NCBI GenBank assembly: GCA_963701735.1
Contig: CAVPBI010000017.1
Coordinates: 210,223 to 274,222, forward strand
Length of the DNA stretch: 64,000 bases
Reading direction: 5' to 3'
DNA from: CAWABB01 sp963701735
GTDB taxonomy: Bacteria > Bacteroidota > Ignavibacteria > UBA10030 > UBA6906
Part shown: piece after piece, positions 27,945-39,126 of the stretch
How positions within the stretch are numbered: the first letter of the stretch is position 1
Layout of the letters: the number at the start of each line of letters is the position of its first letter
The notes under the pieces: generated by a model
What the model was told of the DNA's origin: nothing
Seen by the model: the letters and a program-made list of their open reading frames with translations, nothing else
The model's database searches: none
Made by a program: the position numbers and the translations under genes

Positions 27945-29814
27945 ATGCGCACCTACAGGAACGTACCGGCCGCCTTTGTCGCCATCGTAGGCATTCTATC
28001 CTGGAATATCGAATCATCCGCACAGACCCAGGTTCTCCGGGCCTTGGATTTTCAGCGAATTACGGGTTTTGAAACCGAATGGTTCATTGCCGATATGAAG
28101 ATGAGCGCGGATGCGACCAAGATCGTTTTCAGTACAGGCGGACCCACCAACAGAGTGTTCACACTGAACACGGATGGAAGCGGCCTGACGCAGATTTTCG
28201 ATTTCCAACGACAGGGTTTCGGTCCTTCGGTGGACATTTCAGGCGACGGCGATCGAATCGTCTGGTGCGACGGCTACGGCGAATTGTACTCCGCGAATTC
28301 GGATGGAAGCGACGTGCGCGAACTGGCCACCCTGATCCCTCATCCACCGATCTGGTCTGATTTTGAACCGGAAATACCCTTGCCGCCAAGAATCACCCTC
28401 GACGGGAGTCAGATCTTCTTTGTCAACGCCATCTGGGATCCCCTCATGTCGGGAGTATGGCGAATCAACAGCGACGGCTCAAACCTGACTCAACTCTTCA
28501 ACTATCTGGAGCTGTCCCGGGATGTCTTCGGCCGGGACGGAAGCGAGTACGTCAAGGCCCCGGCGTTTTCTGACGGTTTCAGCATCTCGGGCAATGGGAC
28601 CCGGATGATTTTCGGAACACGCATTTTCAAACTGGAGGACGGCGATCTTAGACCGGGGTGATGCCATTGTCCTGCGGGGCTCCACGTTTCACAGGCTGGG
28701 AGAGTATGCAACAGGGAACCAGCCGTTTGCCACCGACCCTCAAGGCGATAACTTCGTCGTATTCCGGAGAGAATTGAACGCCGAGAAAGGGGAGGATGAA
28801 ATAAACGTCTACCATACCGGGCTCGGCACGGGGGATCCCGTGAAAGTGATCGGCGGGTTGAGTGTTTTCGGCACCGCGCGCAATGTCCAACTCACGTCGG
28901 ACGGGAAGCAGGCGATTGTCTATGGAGGCATGAGCTCGCCGCCTGAATTGCCCATTTCGCTGGCCGATGGCGTGTCAGGCTCACGGTGGGATCTGGTCAA
29001 TGTGGACGGCGCAAGCCTGAGGCAGGGCGCTTTTCGAATGTCGCTTTCGGCGCTGCCCTCGGTCAACGCCCGTGGAGACATCTTTTGTTTCCTGGCAGCG
29101 AGCAATCCGCAGCAGATATGGATAGAGCGGCTCGGAAGTGATGGATCCCTTCTCGATCCATCCATCACGGGGGTTGAGCTGAACCCGGATTTTGTTTCGT
29201 CGGACCACACCACCGCCTCAACCTTCAAAGCGCATGTCCGGAGTACTCATGGACCCGTACAATCGGTCCAGTTCTCGGCGCTCAGAGACGGCGCCTATCA
29301 TTTTCGTGTGCTGTCATCCGCTTTTCCGTTTACCTACATGATGGACGACGGCACATTTGGCGACGAGCATGCGGGTGATGGATGGCATACCAATAACGAT
29401 GTTCGGAAGGACCTGCCTGAAACGCCCAACGGTTCCTATACCGTGCGGATAGACGCGACAGACGGACAGAGTATCACTGCGGTGGATGCCGAACCGTTCT
29501 CGATCCGTGATGTTTCTTCCGGGATGTCGGGCAGAGACGACACAACACCGGTGGAGTTCCGCCTCTATCAGAATTCTCCGAACCCCTTCAACCCCTCGAC
29601 CACAATCCGCTACGGTCTCCCGAGCCGCTCGCACATAACGCTCACCGTCTTCAACACGCTCGGGCAGCAGGTGGCAACGCTTCAGGATGGAGAACAGGAG
29701 GCAGGGTATCACGAAGTCCAGTTCGATGCATCGGGACTGGCCAGCGGGGTGTATCTCTATCGTCTCCAGGCCGAGAATTTCGTCCAGACAAGGACACTCA
29801 TATTATTGCGATGA
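27945..29814 (+). CDS. Secreted beta-propeller (PD40/TolB-like) protein with T9SS sorting domain, frameshifted
   Basis: About 620 aa. From ATG 27945 the N-terminus is MRTYRNVPAAFVAIVGILSW with an export signal ending SSAQ. Repeated blades of the PD40 kind follow: MSADATKIVFSTGGP, DISGDGDRIVWCDGYGEL and LDGSQIFFVNAIWDPL, each with the TDGSG/SDGSN pattern. One extra base near 28648-28652 shifts the frame and the propeller continues (DRGDAIVLRGSTFHRLG). The protein ends in a type A T9SS tail, YQNSPNPFNPSTTIRYGLP to TRTLILLR, which directs outer-membrane translocation and surface attachment. Ligand unknown. Confidence 0.82.
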
Positions 29815-29990
29815 CGATGGGGTACACCAAGGGGGTGGCATCCGGATAGGCAGTGGGAGTTGGACGAAAAATGCAGTGTTGAGTGGGCACCTCTGCCTGG
29901 TTGAAACGGTGGAGAATCTTCGCTACATTGCCCCCGGCAACACGACGGCGGTGCTACCGATTGTGCTACCAGTTGGCGCGTAATCCACAC

Positions 29991-30073
29991 GGAGAGCTGG
30001 CAGAACGGCTATTGCACCGGTCTTGAAAACCGGCGCCCGCAAGGGCTTGGGGGTTCGAATCCCTCGCTCTCCG
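29991..30073 (+). tRNA. tRNA-Ser (TGA)
   Basis: Acceptor GGAGAGC / GCTCTCC, anticodon stem CCGGT / ACCGG with loop CTTGAAA giving anticodon TGA, a long class II variable arm (CGCCCGCAAGGGCTT) and T arm GGGGG-TTCGAAT-CCCTC. Discriminator G73, the serine identity base; CCA not encoded. A promoter-like TTG-N20-TACATTG lies upstream at 29904-29932. Confidence 0.93.
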
Positions 30074-30212
30074 CTTTCTGTCGAATCCCTACCTCCCTCC
30101 GCCCCCTTCCAGCACAAAAGGCGGCTGCATCGGTGGCACCTCAATTGTTCGTCCCGGCAAGCGGGGTGGAGCACACAGACACTTCACTTACCCGTCTACG
30201 AAGGATCCCCTC

Positions 30213-33029
30213 ATGGACAAAACAACCGTCATCGCCATCCTGCTGGCCCTTGGCTTCGTCTTCAGTTCGGCGGCAGCTGAGACAAAGGAGTTCATGCTCC
30301 CGTACGAAAAGTACGTCCTGTCGAACGGCCTGAACGTGATTCTCCATGTCGACCGCTCTGACCCGATCGCGGCAGTGTACGTTGTCTATCATGTCGGCTC
30401 TGCCCGGGAGGAAAAGGGGAGAACTGGCTTCGCCCATCTGTTCGAGCACCTCCGGTTCAACGAGTCGCAGGACATCCCCCAGGGACAGTGGTTCAAGCGT
30501 CTGCAGACTGCGGGAGCCTCGATGATCAACGGCTCCACCAACAGCGATCGCACCAACTACTTTGAGGTGGTTCCCAAAAATGCGATCGAGATGACGCTCT
30601 GGATGGAGGCGGATCGCATGGGCTTCCTGTTGAGCAAGTTCACGCAGGAAACCTTCCTCACCCAACAAAATGTCGTCCAGAATGAGAAGCGGCAGGGTGA
30701 CAATAGCCCGTACTCCCAGACCAGCTACATCATGGATAAGCTGATGTATCCGGAGGATCACCCCTACAACTGGCAGGTGATCGGGTCGCTGGAGGACCTG
30801 GCGAATGCCTCGATTGACGATGCCATCAGGTTCCACAATAAATACTACGGCCCAAGCAACGCCACCCTCGTCGTTGCCGGTGACATCGACGTGCCTCAGA
30901 CCAAGGCATGGATTGAACGATATTTTGGGGACATCGCCTCGGCCGAGAAGCCACGATCGCTTCCTCCGATGCCGGTGAAGCTCGACACAACCAGGCGAGC
31001 CTCCTATGAAGACAACCTGGCGAATGCACCGCAACTGACAATCGCGTTTCCCTCGGTGGAGGAGTACAATCGGGATGCGTATGCGCTGGACTACCTGGCG
31101 CATGTTTTTGGCGGGACGAAGAAATCCCCCCTCTACAAGATCATCGTGGAAGAAAGGAAGCTGGCTCCGTCCGTCATGGCCTTCAGCAGCGTCGGCGAAC
31201 TCGCGGGCGTATTCCAGGTGACGATTCGGGCATTCCCGACGACGAAGCTTGGAGATGTGGAAGAGGCGGTGAAGGAAGCGTGTGCGCGGTTCGAGAAGGA
31301 AGGGTTCACGGACGCGGATGTCGAGCGACAGAAAGCCGGACTCGAATACCAGTTCTTCAACTCCATTGCGAGCGTGCTGGGGAAGTCGATGCGCCTCGCG
31401 GACTACAATATCTTCCAAGGGAATCCTGACTACATGTCGACGGACGTGCAGAACAGCCTGAGAGTGACGAAAGACGACGTGTGGCGAGTGTACAACACAT
31501 ATGTCAAGGGAAAGCCGTATGTCGCCCTCAGCATCGTGCCCAAAGGAAAGACCGACCTTGCCGCACCCAACGCTACACCCTTCGTCATCCCCGAGGAGTC
31601 GATAGAAAAGCAAGGAACAAAGAAGGAGATTGCGGGAACCCGCAAGCCCGAACTGATTCCGTCTACGATCGACCGGACGAAGGAACCGGCCCTGGGGCCG
31701 GATCCTGCGGTGACGCTTCCGTCGATCTGGACCGACAAAACCTCCAACGGGATTCCAGTCTACGGGATCACGCAGAGCGAATTGCCGCTTGTCCAGTTCT
31801 CCATCCTGATCAGAGGGGGAATGCTGCTTGACCCACCATCGGGGATCGGGACAGGGTTCCTGACGGCCCGCCTGATGAACGAGGGGACGAAGAACAGGAC
31901 TCCGGTGGAGCTGCGTGAAAGGATCGAAGATCTTGGCGCGAACCTGACCATCTCCGGAGGGGACGAATGGATCACGTTGACCGGCAGTTGTCTCGCGAGC
32001 AAGCTCTCCGAGACCTTCGCCCTGGCAAAAGAGATGGTGCTCGAGCCACGGTGGGACGAAAAGGAATTCGCGATCGCGAAAGACCAGACGATCCAGAATC
32101 TGAAACGAATGGAGGCCTCTCCCGCATCGATTGCGCCGTCCGTCTTCGGCAAACTGGTCTATGGCTCCGAGAATGTCCTGGCGAACCAGGTGATGGGGAC
32201 GCAGAAATCCATCGAGGCGTTGACGATCGGCGATCTGAAGGCCTATTATCAGCGCTCTTTCTCGCCGGCGGAGTCAAAAATCGTCGTCGTCGGGGATATC
32301 GGGAAGGAACAATCCGTAGCAGCGTTCAACGGCCTGAAGGACTGGAATGCGGAAGGCGTGAAGGTCCCGCGGGCATCGGCGCCTGTGCCGGCGAAAGCGG
32401 GCATCTACTTCGTGGATATCCCCCAGGCAAAACAGTCTGTCTTCTCCGTGGGGCATGCGGGATTGCCCTACGGCGATCGGGATTACTACCCGGCTGTGGT
32501 GATGAACCACAAACTTGGAGGTGATTTCTCCAGCATCCTCAACATGATCCTGCGCGAAACGAAGTCGTTTACGTACGGAGCCCGCTCGTCCTTCGAGGGT
32601 TCAACCTCCGCGGGTACCTTTCGCATCTCTGTTCCTGTGCAATCCAACGCAACGTGGGAAACGGCACAGATCATACGTGACGAGGTCGCAAAGTACCGCC
32701 AGGGGATCTCGGCGGGGGACCTGAATCAGGTGAAGAGCGTGCTCCTCAAGAGCAACGCCGGGAGATTCGAGACCCTTAGCCAGCTCGGCCGCATGCTTAT
32801 GCCGGTGGCGCAATACGGATTGCCCTTCGACTATGTCCGCCAGCGCGAGGAGATCGTCAGGACTATGACGGTGGAGCAGCACCGTGCCCTGGCGCAGAAA
32901 TACCTCCGGCCGGACCAGATGATCTATGTCATTGTCGGCGACAGGGCGACGCAGTTCGAGAAGCTGAAGGAACTCGGGCTTGGAGATCCGGTCCTGGTAG
33001 ACAAGGATGCAAAACCCGTAACGAGGTAG
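30213..33029 (+). CDS. Secreted M16 family zinc metalloprotease, two-domain
   Basis: Intact, 938 aa, exported (MDKTTVIAILLALGFVFSSA). The first half is a catalytic M16 domain with inverted zinc motif HLFEH at residues 75-79 and distal Glu158 in VVQNEKRQ. The second half (from about residue 500, SNGIPVYGITQSELPLVQFS) is the typical inactive M16 partner domain, with no HxxEH, that closes the clamshell. It degrades peptides in the periplasm; length matches pitrilysin-like enzymes of this phylum. It follows tRNA-Ser by 140 bp. The next gene begins 54 bp later on the same strand. Confidence 0.92.
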   Translation: MDKTTVIAILLALGFVFSSAAAETKEFMLPYEKYVLSNGLNVILHVDRSDPIAAVYVVYHVGSAREEKGRTGFAHLFEHLRFNESQDIPQGQWFKRLQTAGASMINGSTNSDRTNYFEVVPKNAIEMTLWMEADRMGFLLSKFTQETFLTQQNVVQNEKRQGDNSPYSQTSYIMDKLMYPEDHPYNWQVIGSLEDLANASIDDAIRFHNKYYGPSNATLVVAGDIDVPQTKAWIERYFGDIASAEKPRSLPPMPVKLDTTRRASYEDNLANAPQLTIAFPSVEEYNRDAYALDYLAHVFGGTKKSPLYKIIVEERKLAPSVMAFSSVGELAGVFQVTIRAFPTTKLGDVEEAVKEACARFEKEGFTDADVERQKAGLEYQFFNSIASVLGKSMRLADYNIFQGNPDYMSTDVQNSLRVTKDDVWRVYNTYVKGKPYVALSIVPKGKTDLAAPNATPFVIPEESIEKQGTKKEIAGTRKPELIPSTIDRTKEPALGPDPAVTLPSIWTDKTSNGIPVYGITQSELPLVQFSILIRGGMLLDPPSGIGTGFLTARLMNEGTKNRTPVELRERIEDLGANLTISGGDEWITLTGSCLASKLSETFALAKEMVLEPRWDEKEFAIAKDQTIQNLKRMEASPASIAPSVFGKLVYGSENVLANQVMGTQKSIEALTIGDLKAYYQRSFSPAESKIVVVGDIGKEQSVAAFNGLKDWNAEGVKVPRASAPVPAKAGIYFVDIPQAKQSVFSVGHAGLPYGDRDYYPAVVMNHKLGGDFSSILNMILRETKSFTYGARSSFEGSTSAGTFRISVPVQSNATWETAQIIRDEVAKYRQGISAGDLNQVKSVLLKSNAGRFETLSQLGRMLMPVAQYGLPFDYVRQREEIVRTMTVEQHRALAQKYLRPDQMIYVIVGDRATQFEKLKELGLGDPVLVDKDAKPVTR

Positions 33030-33083
33030 TTTCGCGCGGGGCATTCGACCGGAAAGCCCGCGCTGTCAGCATGTGAGGCAACC

Positions 33084-36000
33084 ATGATGATCCGATTCCT
33101 GCTTCTGGCGCTGCTGGCCCTGGTCGGGAGTAGCGCACGTTCCTCGGACCAGTCTTCTCCAGAGAGCCGGACCGACGCCATGAGTATACCCGCTGCTCTG
33201 CAAACACACGTCATTACCGTGACGTTCGGGAAGTCGTTCCCGTACGCGTCCCCCACCAGCAACGAAGCGCTCCGCTGGGATGGAAACCTTCAACTCGAAG
33301 GCGGCACACGTCCTCTGGATCGACAAGCTCCTGTATGCGCGGACCGAGTGGGAGAAGGGGTGGAGCGGGTGTTCCCGGGAGTACCGGCACAGGCTCCAGA
33401 AGCCCGAATGGAAGAGCGAGATCGTTCCCGGGTCTGGAAACGGGACGGAAGGCATTCGCTTTGCCTTCGAAGGGACGCCTTCTACGATCGTCACGATCGC
33501 GACCCAATCCAGGACTGTCAGCTTCCGGATGGAGGAGCTGATCGAGAAAGAGATGCTCGAGTACCACTGCGGCGCCCACTATTCGGGCCAGCCGATTGTC
33601 GTCTTCCTGGGGCAGGACGGCAGAATACGGGTAACGCGCAAACAGTATCTCGCGGAACTCGAGAAGGAGCAGCGGGCGGGTGCCATCCTTCTCCCCGACG
33701 ATTTTGCCGGGACGAAGGCGCATTTTATGAGCACCTATTGCGCAACAGTGCCGGCTGCCGGCCAGTCCGATGCGGCATTCGACATCACACACTACGCCAG
33801 GCTCCCCGCGGATACCTGCCTCCTGCACGCGCAGCTCATGGCCGCGCAGGACCGGGAGGGCGGCCTCGATGTGGTGGACGATTGGATGACCGTCGGCTTC
33901 ACCGTCGGACCGTATCACCGGGACATCCGCTACTACTTCTCGAAGTTCCGGATGGTGCAGAAGATGATCGATCTGTATGTCCCCGTTCCATCCGCCCTGC
34001 TGAAAGAGAAAGGCAATTCGGTGCGGATCGAGAATCGCGATAGCAGGTTTAAGCTGCTCGTGCACCGCCTCTACGTCAACGACAAACCCGTTTCGCACAA
34101 GGCCAATCTCCAGCGCCTTCCCGCGCTTCCCGGAGAGCCGAACTTCTGGATCGGGTATGACGAGAACACGCTCTCTCCGCAGAACGGCGAAGTGGACACG
34201 GTCCTTCGGATGATGGGCGAGGAGGAAATCGGGAACTACATGCTGTTCCGTTTTCAGGAAGTGCACAATGTCGCCACGGCTGACGATTTCACGCGCTGGG
34301 CCAAAATGCTGCTGACGTATGGCATGCGTGCCGGGCTGGACATGCCCAGGGGGAGCACGGGCGATCCTATCCTTCGGAGCATGCTCGGCACAAACTTCCT
34401 GGGCGTCCATCAGCATGAAATGAGCAACCTGATCTACGGATGGGGCGATGCTGATCCGCTTGAAGTACGCCAGGCAGCGAACGCTCCCCGATTGTGAGGA
34501 GCAGTACACGAAGCGCGTCCGGGGAATCGAGATATTCGGTCAGGCGCTGCCCATCACCCATCTTGACTACAGGGCGGGTGTGGGCCTTGTGTTCAGCGAA
34601 CCCCCCACGGGACACACAACGCTGATGTTCGCCAGCCAGCGGGGGTCGGCGTATGCATTTGACAGGAGTCTCTGGGGCGTCCACAACGCCAACCACATTC
34701 CCCGCATGCCGGCGGACGGGGCCACCGAACGCCGCAATTTCATCCTGTTGTGGCAGGCCTGGCTCTACGGGGCGAGGCTGATGTATGACGAAGAATCCGC
34801 CCTCTACGCTCTCCATGACGCGCCGCGTTCGTTTGCAGACTGGTACACGTTCAACAGGCGCAGGCAGATGCAGGAGCTCTATCATTATGCGTCCGCCATC
34901 GATCTCGGGAGGGAGGTCGTCCGGATCGGGTTCCTTCAGGGAAGGTACGATTGCCTCGTCGGCGGCCTGCAGTCCGGTCCCGACACGAAGCGCAGCAAGG
35001 TCTGGGGGATGATCGGTCCGGAGACCCCTGCGTGGGAATACAATACTCCCGAGCGGGGCTGGGAGCTCCTGGACACGTTCATGCCGGGGGTGTGGCTCTA
35101 TCCTGTCCTCCAGGACCCGACGCGCATGAGGCAGTTTTTCGGCGGATCGCCATACGGCCAGGTGGATCTCGTCCCCGGTGAATCGCCACCGGAGAAACTC
35201 TCGAAGTATCGCCTGCTGGTTCTGCCCGGATGGAATTCAATGAGCGAGGAGATGTACGAGAGGTTGATCCGCTATGTGCACGACGGCGGACACCTGGTGC
35301 TGAGTGCCGCACAGTGCACGAGGCACGTCACGCGTGATTTTCTCCTGGACAAGGACGGATTTCAATGTCCTGAACTCCGGCGATCTGACCGCGCTGGCAG
35401 GGGTGCGGGTCAAAGGGGTCGAGCGCGCCGATCACCAGGATCTCGTGGGTCAACGGGCCGTCCGTCGACGCACGCGGCCTCCCCGGCCTCGCGACAGAAA
35501 TCACCACCGCGAGGGCGCTGGCCACCGATGAACATGGCAACCCCGTGCTCGTCGAGCATGCGGTGGGGAAGGGGAAGGTCTGGCTGCTCACGGTGGGCGA
35601 GTACTGGGGGGCGCCTGCGCTCGACGCGTTCCGCTCATTGCTGGGGGAGAAGCTCTCCGCAAGGCTTCAGACCGATGCGAGGATTACGGGAGATGCGCGG
35701 GACGTGGACTACCATCTTTACGCGTGCGCCGACGGATGGCGACGCATAGCACTCCTGAACACCGACTGGACCACCGCGGGCAACATCAAGCGGGTGAAGC
35801 TTCACACCTCGAAGCTGGATATGCCCATTGATGTCATGGAAGGCCGCATCACGCAGGTCCTGGAGAAGGACGGGTTCGCTGTGGCGTTTACCACTCCGGG
35901 CACCATCTGCGAACCGACGACATCCCCGGGAGGGGAACTCAGGATCAAGGCCTCGGGAGTCGGTAAGGCCGAGGATTCGCGTGCTCGGCCCGGGCGGCGG

Positions 36001-36121
36001 TGCGGGCATCGACATCGACGGCCGGGCGGTACATCCATCGGCCGACGGAACGTTCACGTTTGACTTCGGGGAACGCTGGAGAGAGGTTTCGCTGCGCGCC
36101 AGGCTGCGCCAACCAGACTGA
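33084..36121 (+). pseudogene. Large exported protein, possible glycoside hydrolase with GATase-like domain, five frameshifts
   Basis: About 1010 aa when read across five single-base insertions, near 33284-33286, 34443-34448, 35353-35360, 35420-35432 and 35966-35970, moving frames 0-1-2-0-1-2. Signal peptide MMIRFLLLALLALVGSSARS. A first region (WIDKLLYARTEWEKGWSG, HLFR-free) is followed by a barrel-like part with LTYGMRAGLDMPRG and EMSNLIYGWG, then KYRLLVLPGWNSMSEEMYER and YVHDGGHLVLSAAQ, which looks like the GATase/trimerisation domain of beta-galactosidase-like enzymes, and a final beta domain (GPGGGAGIDIDGRAVHPSAD). The family is not firmly recognised. The M16 gene upstream is spotless over 2.8 kb, so true decay is possible as well as sequence error. 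Confidence 0.55.
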
Positions 36122-36186
36122 AGCTGCGAGCGACTTCGAGGGGCCGGGAATTCAGGGGGCGCGGTGTGCAGAAGAACGACTGGCAG

Positions 36187-38876
36187 TCACTCAATTCTCA
36201 CGTACTGCTCGCTGACATTCCACCCGCGAATCGACACCAGCGCGTCTGCGGAGCTTACGCCGGGTGCATGCTCAATCGTGAATGTCTGTTTCTCGCCGGG
36301 CGGGATGGATACGTAGTTGTCACGATAGAAGACCGGCAGGATCCTCTTCTTTGACTCGCCATTGACCAGCGACATCCGCAGGAAGAATGCCAGCGGCCCG
36401 CCTGCGGGGTTTTCGATGCTCACCTCGATCCGTCCTTCGCCCACCCGTCTGGCTACCGCATTCACCTGTGCCCCGGCCATCTGCCGGAGGCCGCTGTACG
36501 CCTCCGTGGAATCCGGATACCAGTAGAGGTTCTGGCTGAGCACGTTCCGGGAAACGTCGAGCAGCCGAAGACTCAAGAATCCTCCCTCCCGCGCAAAGGC
36601 TATCTTCAAGGGCATTCACGATCGTGTCGATCTTCTGGACGGAGGAGGGGCCTATCTCCACAAACCACTGCAAGATCAGGGAATCCTTCCCCGCAATATC
36701 AAAGGTCCGCGCCTGCACCATCAGGTCATGTTGTGGGCGGAAGGTGTTGTTGACCACCCACAACATCCCGTCTGCGGGGCTGCACATGACGTGCAACGGT
36801 TCGTTGGCATGATGCAGTCCGTAGAGGCCCGCGTTTGGATCGAGGTAGTAGTCGTACATCTGCCCGCGCATCGCGGTCCACGGGTTCTGGGTCTTCCAGA
36901 TGATGACCCCGGTGTACCACTCCCACATGTGCGCCAGGTGTCCTTCCATCAGAGCCCTGTACTGGTCGTAGTTCACCAGCTGCGCCCTGTCGGCGAAATC
37001 CTTCACGTCGCCGGGCTTTCCGTACGCCTCGATGCTCTTCCCGTACCATGGATACTTGTGGAATCTCCAGACCGAGTCGATCTTCCTGGAGCCCTCATCC
37101 GGCATCACCATATTCTCGGGCGGGATGAAGCGTTCGAGCGATTCGAGATCTCCCATGCCAACCGATCCGATCTCCGAGTTGAAGGGGAACGAACGGTACT
37201 CCCAGAAGTAACGATTCAGCCGGAGGCCGTATGGGCCGTCGCCGTTCCCTCCGATGAAGTTGTACGACATGCTGTCCGCGTTGGAATACGTAAAGAAATA
37301 GCGGCTGCTGTCGAGCGCTGGAAGCAGGGAATCCTGCATGGCCACCAGGATATCCTCGGGGGGCGGGATCTCGTTGCCCCCGCAGTAGAACGCGAGGGAG
37401 GGGTGGTTGCGGATCATCTTCACCTGATCGGCCACGGAACGGAGGAACAGCGCATGGTCGTCGGGATACCTTCGCCGTGTCCACTGGTCTTCTGACTTCT
37501 TCGGATCCAGCCACTTGCCGTTGCAGTCGCCTGACATCCAGAAGTCCTGCATCACCAGCAGGCCGTACCTGTCGCACGCCTCGTAGAATTCGGGCCGTTC
37601 GGTGATGCCGCCTCCCCAGATCCGGATCAGGTTGAGGTTCATGTCGCGATGAAACCGTATCTCTGCGTCGTATCGCTCCGGCGAGAGGCGGAGCATGGCA
37701 TCCGAGACGATCCAGTTCCCGCCCTTTACGAAGACGTGCTGGCCATTGACAAGTACCTCGCGGCTTCGTGTCTGCGGATTCCATCGTGTCTGAATGTCGC
37801 GGATGCCGGTGGTGACGGCCCGCTCATCCATGAGCGTTCCATCGATCCCTTCGAACTGAATCAGGACTGTCGTCAGGTCCTGCGGGCCGAACCCGTTCGG
37901 CCACCACAACCTGGGATTCCTCACCGTGTGGTCAGGGAGCTGCACGTGCGCTGTCGAAAAAGGCCCCAGTTGGACCTCCTTCCGGACCGTCGCCCCATCC
38001 AGCGCGTACTGCAATGCTCCCCGGACCGTCTCGCCGGTCGGATTCTCGACTTCCGCGCTCACGCGGAGGATCGCCGGGGCCTGCGGCTGGCCGGGAAGTC
38101 TCTTCCCCGGTACCAGGGTGACCACGTACGGGTTGTTCACGCTGATGGTATTCGTCGTCTCGATGGTCACGTTGTCCCAGATTCCCGTGTTCCGGTCGGG
38201 GATGGACTGAATCCAATCCCACCCGGCAACGTACTGGCTTGACACATTCCGCCCGATCGGTGCCGTCGCCGCCCTGACCGCCGTTCGCCTTCCCCACCGG
38301 ATCGGGGGGATACACCAGAACTGCGAGCCTGTTGTTTCCGTTGCCGGAGAGGGCCGATGTGATGTTGTACGCTTGACGAAGGAACATCCCGTAGTGCGTC
38401 TTCTCATTCAACTGCCGGCCGTTCAGATAGATATCGCACCCATAGTTCACCCCCCGAAAGCGCAGCCAGACCTGGCGCTTTCCGTGCGGCGGCTCCTCTC
38501 GAAAGTCTTTCACGAACCAGTAGGTATACCGGTCCCGTCCTGTCTCGTAGATGTCAGGGATCCGCCTGTTGTTCATGCCGTAGAAAGGATCCGGGGCCAG
38601 CCTGTTGTTCACGAGCGTGGTCAGGACCGTACCCGGCACGGTGGCGGGGGACCAGCCCGAAAGCGGGAGGGAAGGCTTTGAAAGCTCCTCGCCCGTCGCA
38701 TGCACATCCCGCACATTCATGCAGATCCAGCCGGAATCCAGGTCGTGCTCCCTTCGCGGCTGACTGATCGGGGCCTCATGCGTGGACGTCTCTGTCGACG
38801 TGCAGGAGGGAAGGCCGCACAACAGGATTGAACCTGTCATGCCGGCGACAATCGTCTTGAACATGTTCGGGCTCAT
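36187..38876 (-). CDS. Glycoside hydrolase family 2 lipoprotein (exo-glucosaminidase/mannosidase-like), two frameshifts
   Basis: About 895 aa. Lipoprotein signal with lipobox LPSC near residue 25. The GH2 jelly-roll domain (YTYWFVKDFREEPPHG, FRGVNYGCDIYLNGRQL) is followed by Ig-like domains and the TIM barrel (VKGGNWIVSDAMLRL, LIRIWGGGITERPEFYEACD). The acid/base Glu is in FYCGGNEIP; the likely nucleophile is the Glu of FNSEIGSVGM. Extra bases near 38264-38275 and 36590-36610 split it into three frames; the last part is a C-terminal beta domain ending NVSEQYVRIE. Sequence style is close to exo-beta-D-glucosaminidases and endo-beta-mannosidases. It is convergent with the 33084 gene, 65 bp apart. 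Confidence 0.82.
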
Positions 38877-39126
38877 CTTGGACTTATGAACTCCCCCCGG
38901 GCCGCGAGCGACAGCGAATTCGGGGAGAAGACAATTCGGATCTGGACAGATTCAAACAGGATACCACAAAAGAACGTGTGCAACAAGAGCAAGGGGAAAA
39001 TGCGACGGGCTTGAACGGGGCTTCGGGCCTCACTATCTTCAGGGCACCCTGTGAGTGAGCACGCCATGTCGTGGCGACAGGATGCCGTTTGCACGGGGGA
39101 TGGTCACCGTAACCTCGGGAGGACAG

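Noticed and set aside
29925..29982. A second, minus-strand tRNA next to tRNA-Ser
   Set aside because: TGGTAGCACAATCGGTAGC resembles D-arm pieces, but no acceptor, anticodon or T stem can be formed. At most a decayed fragment.
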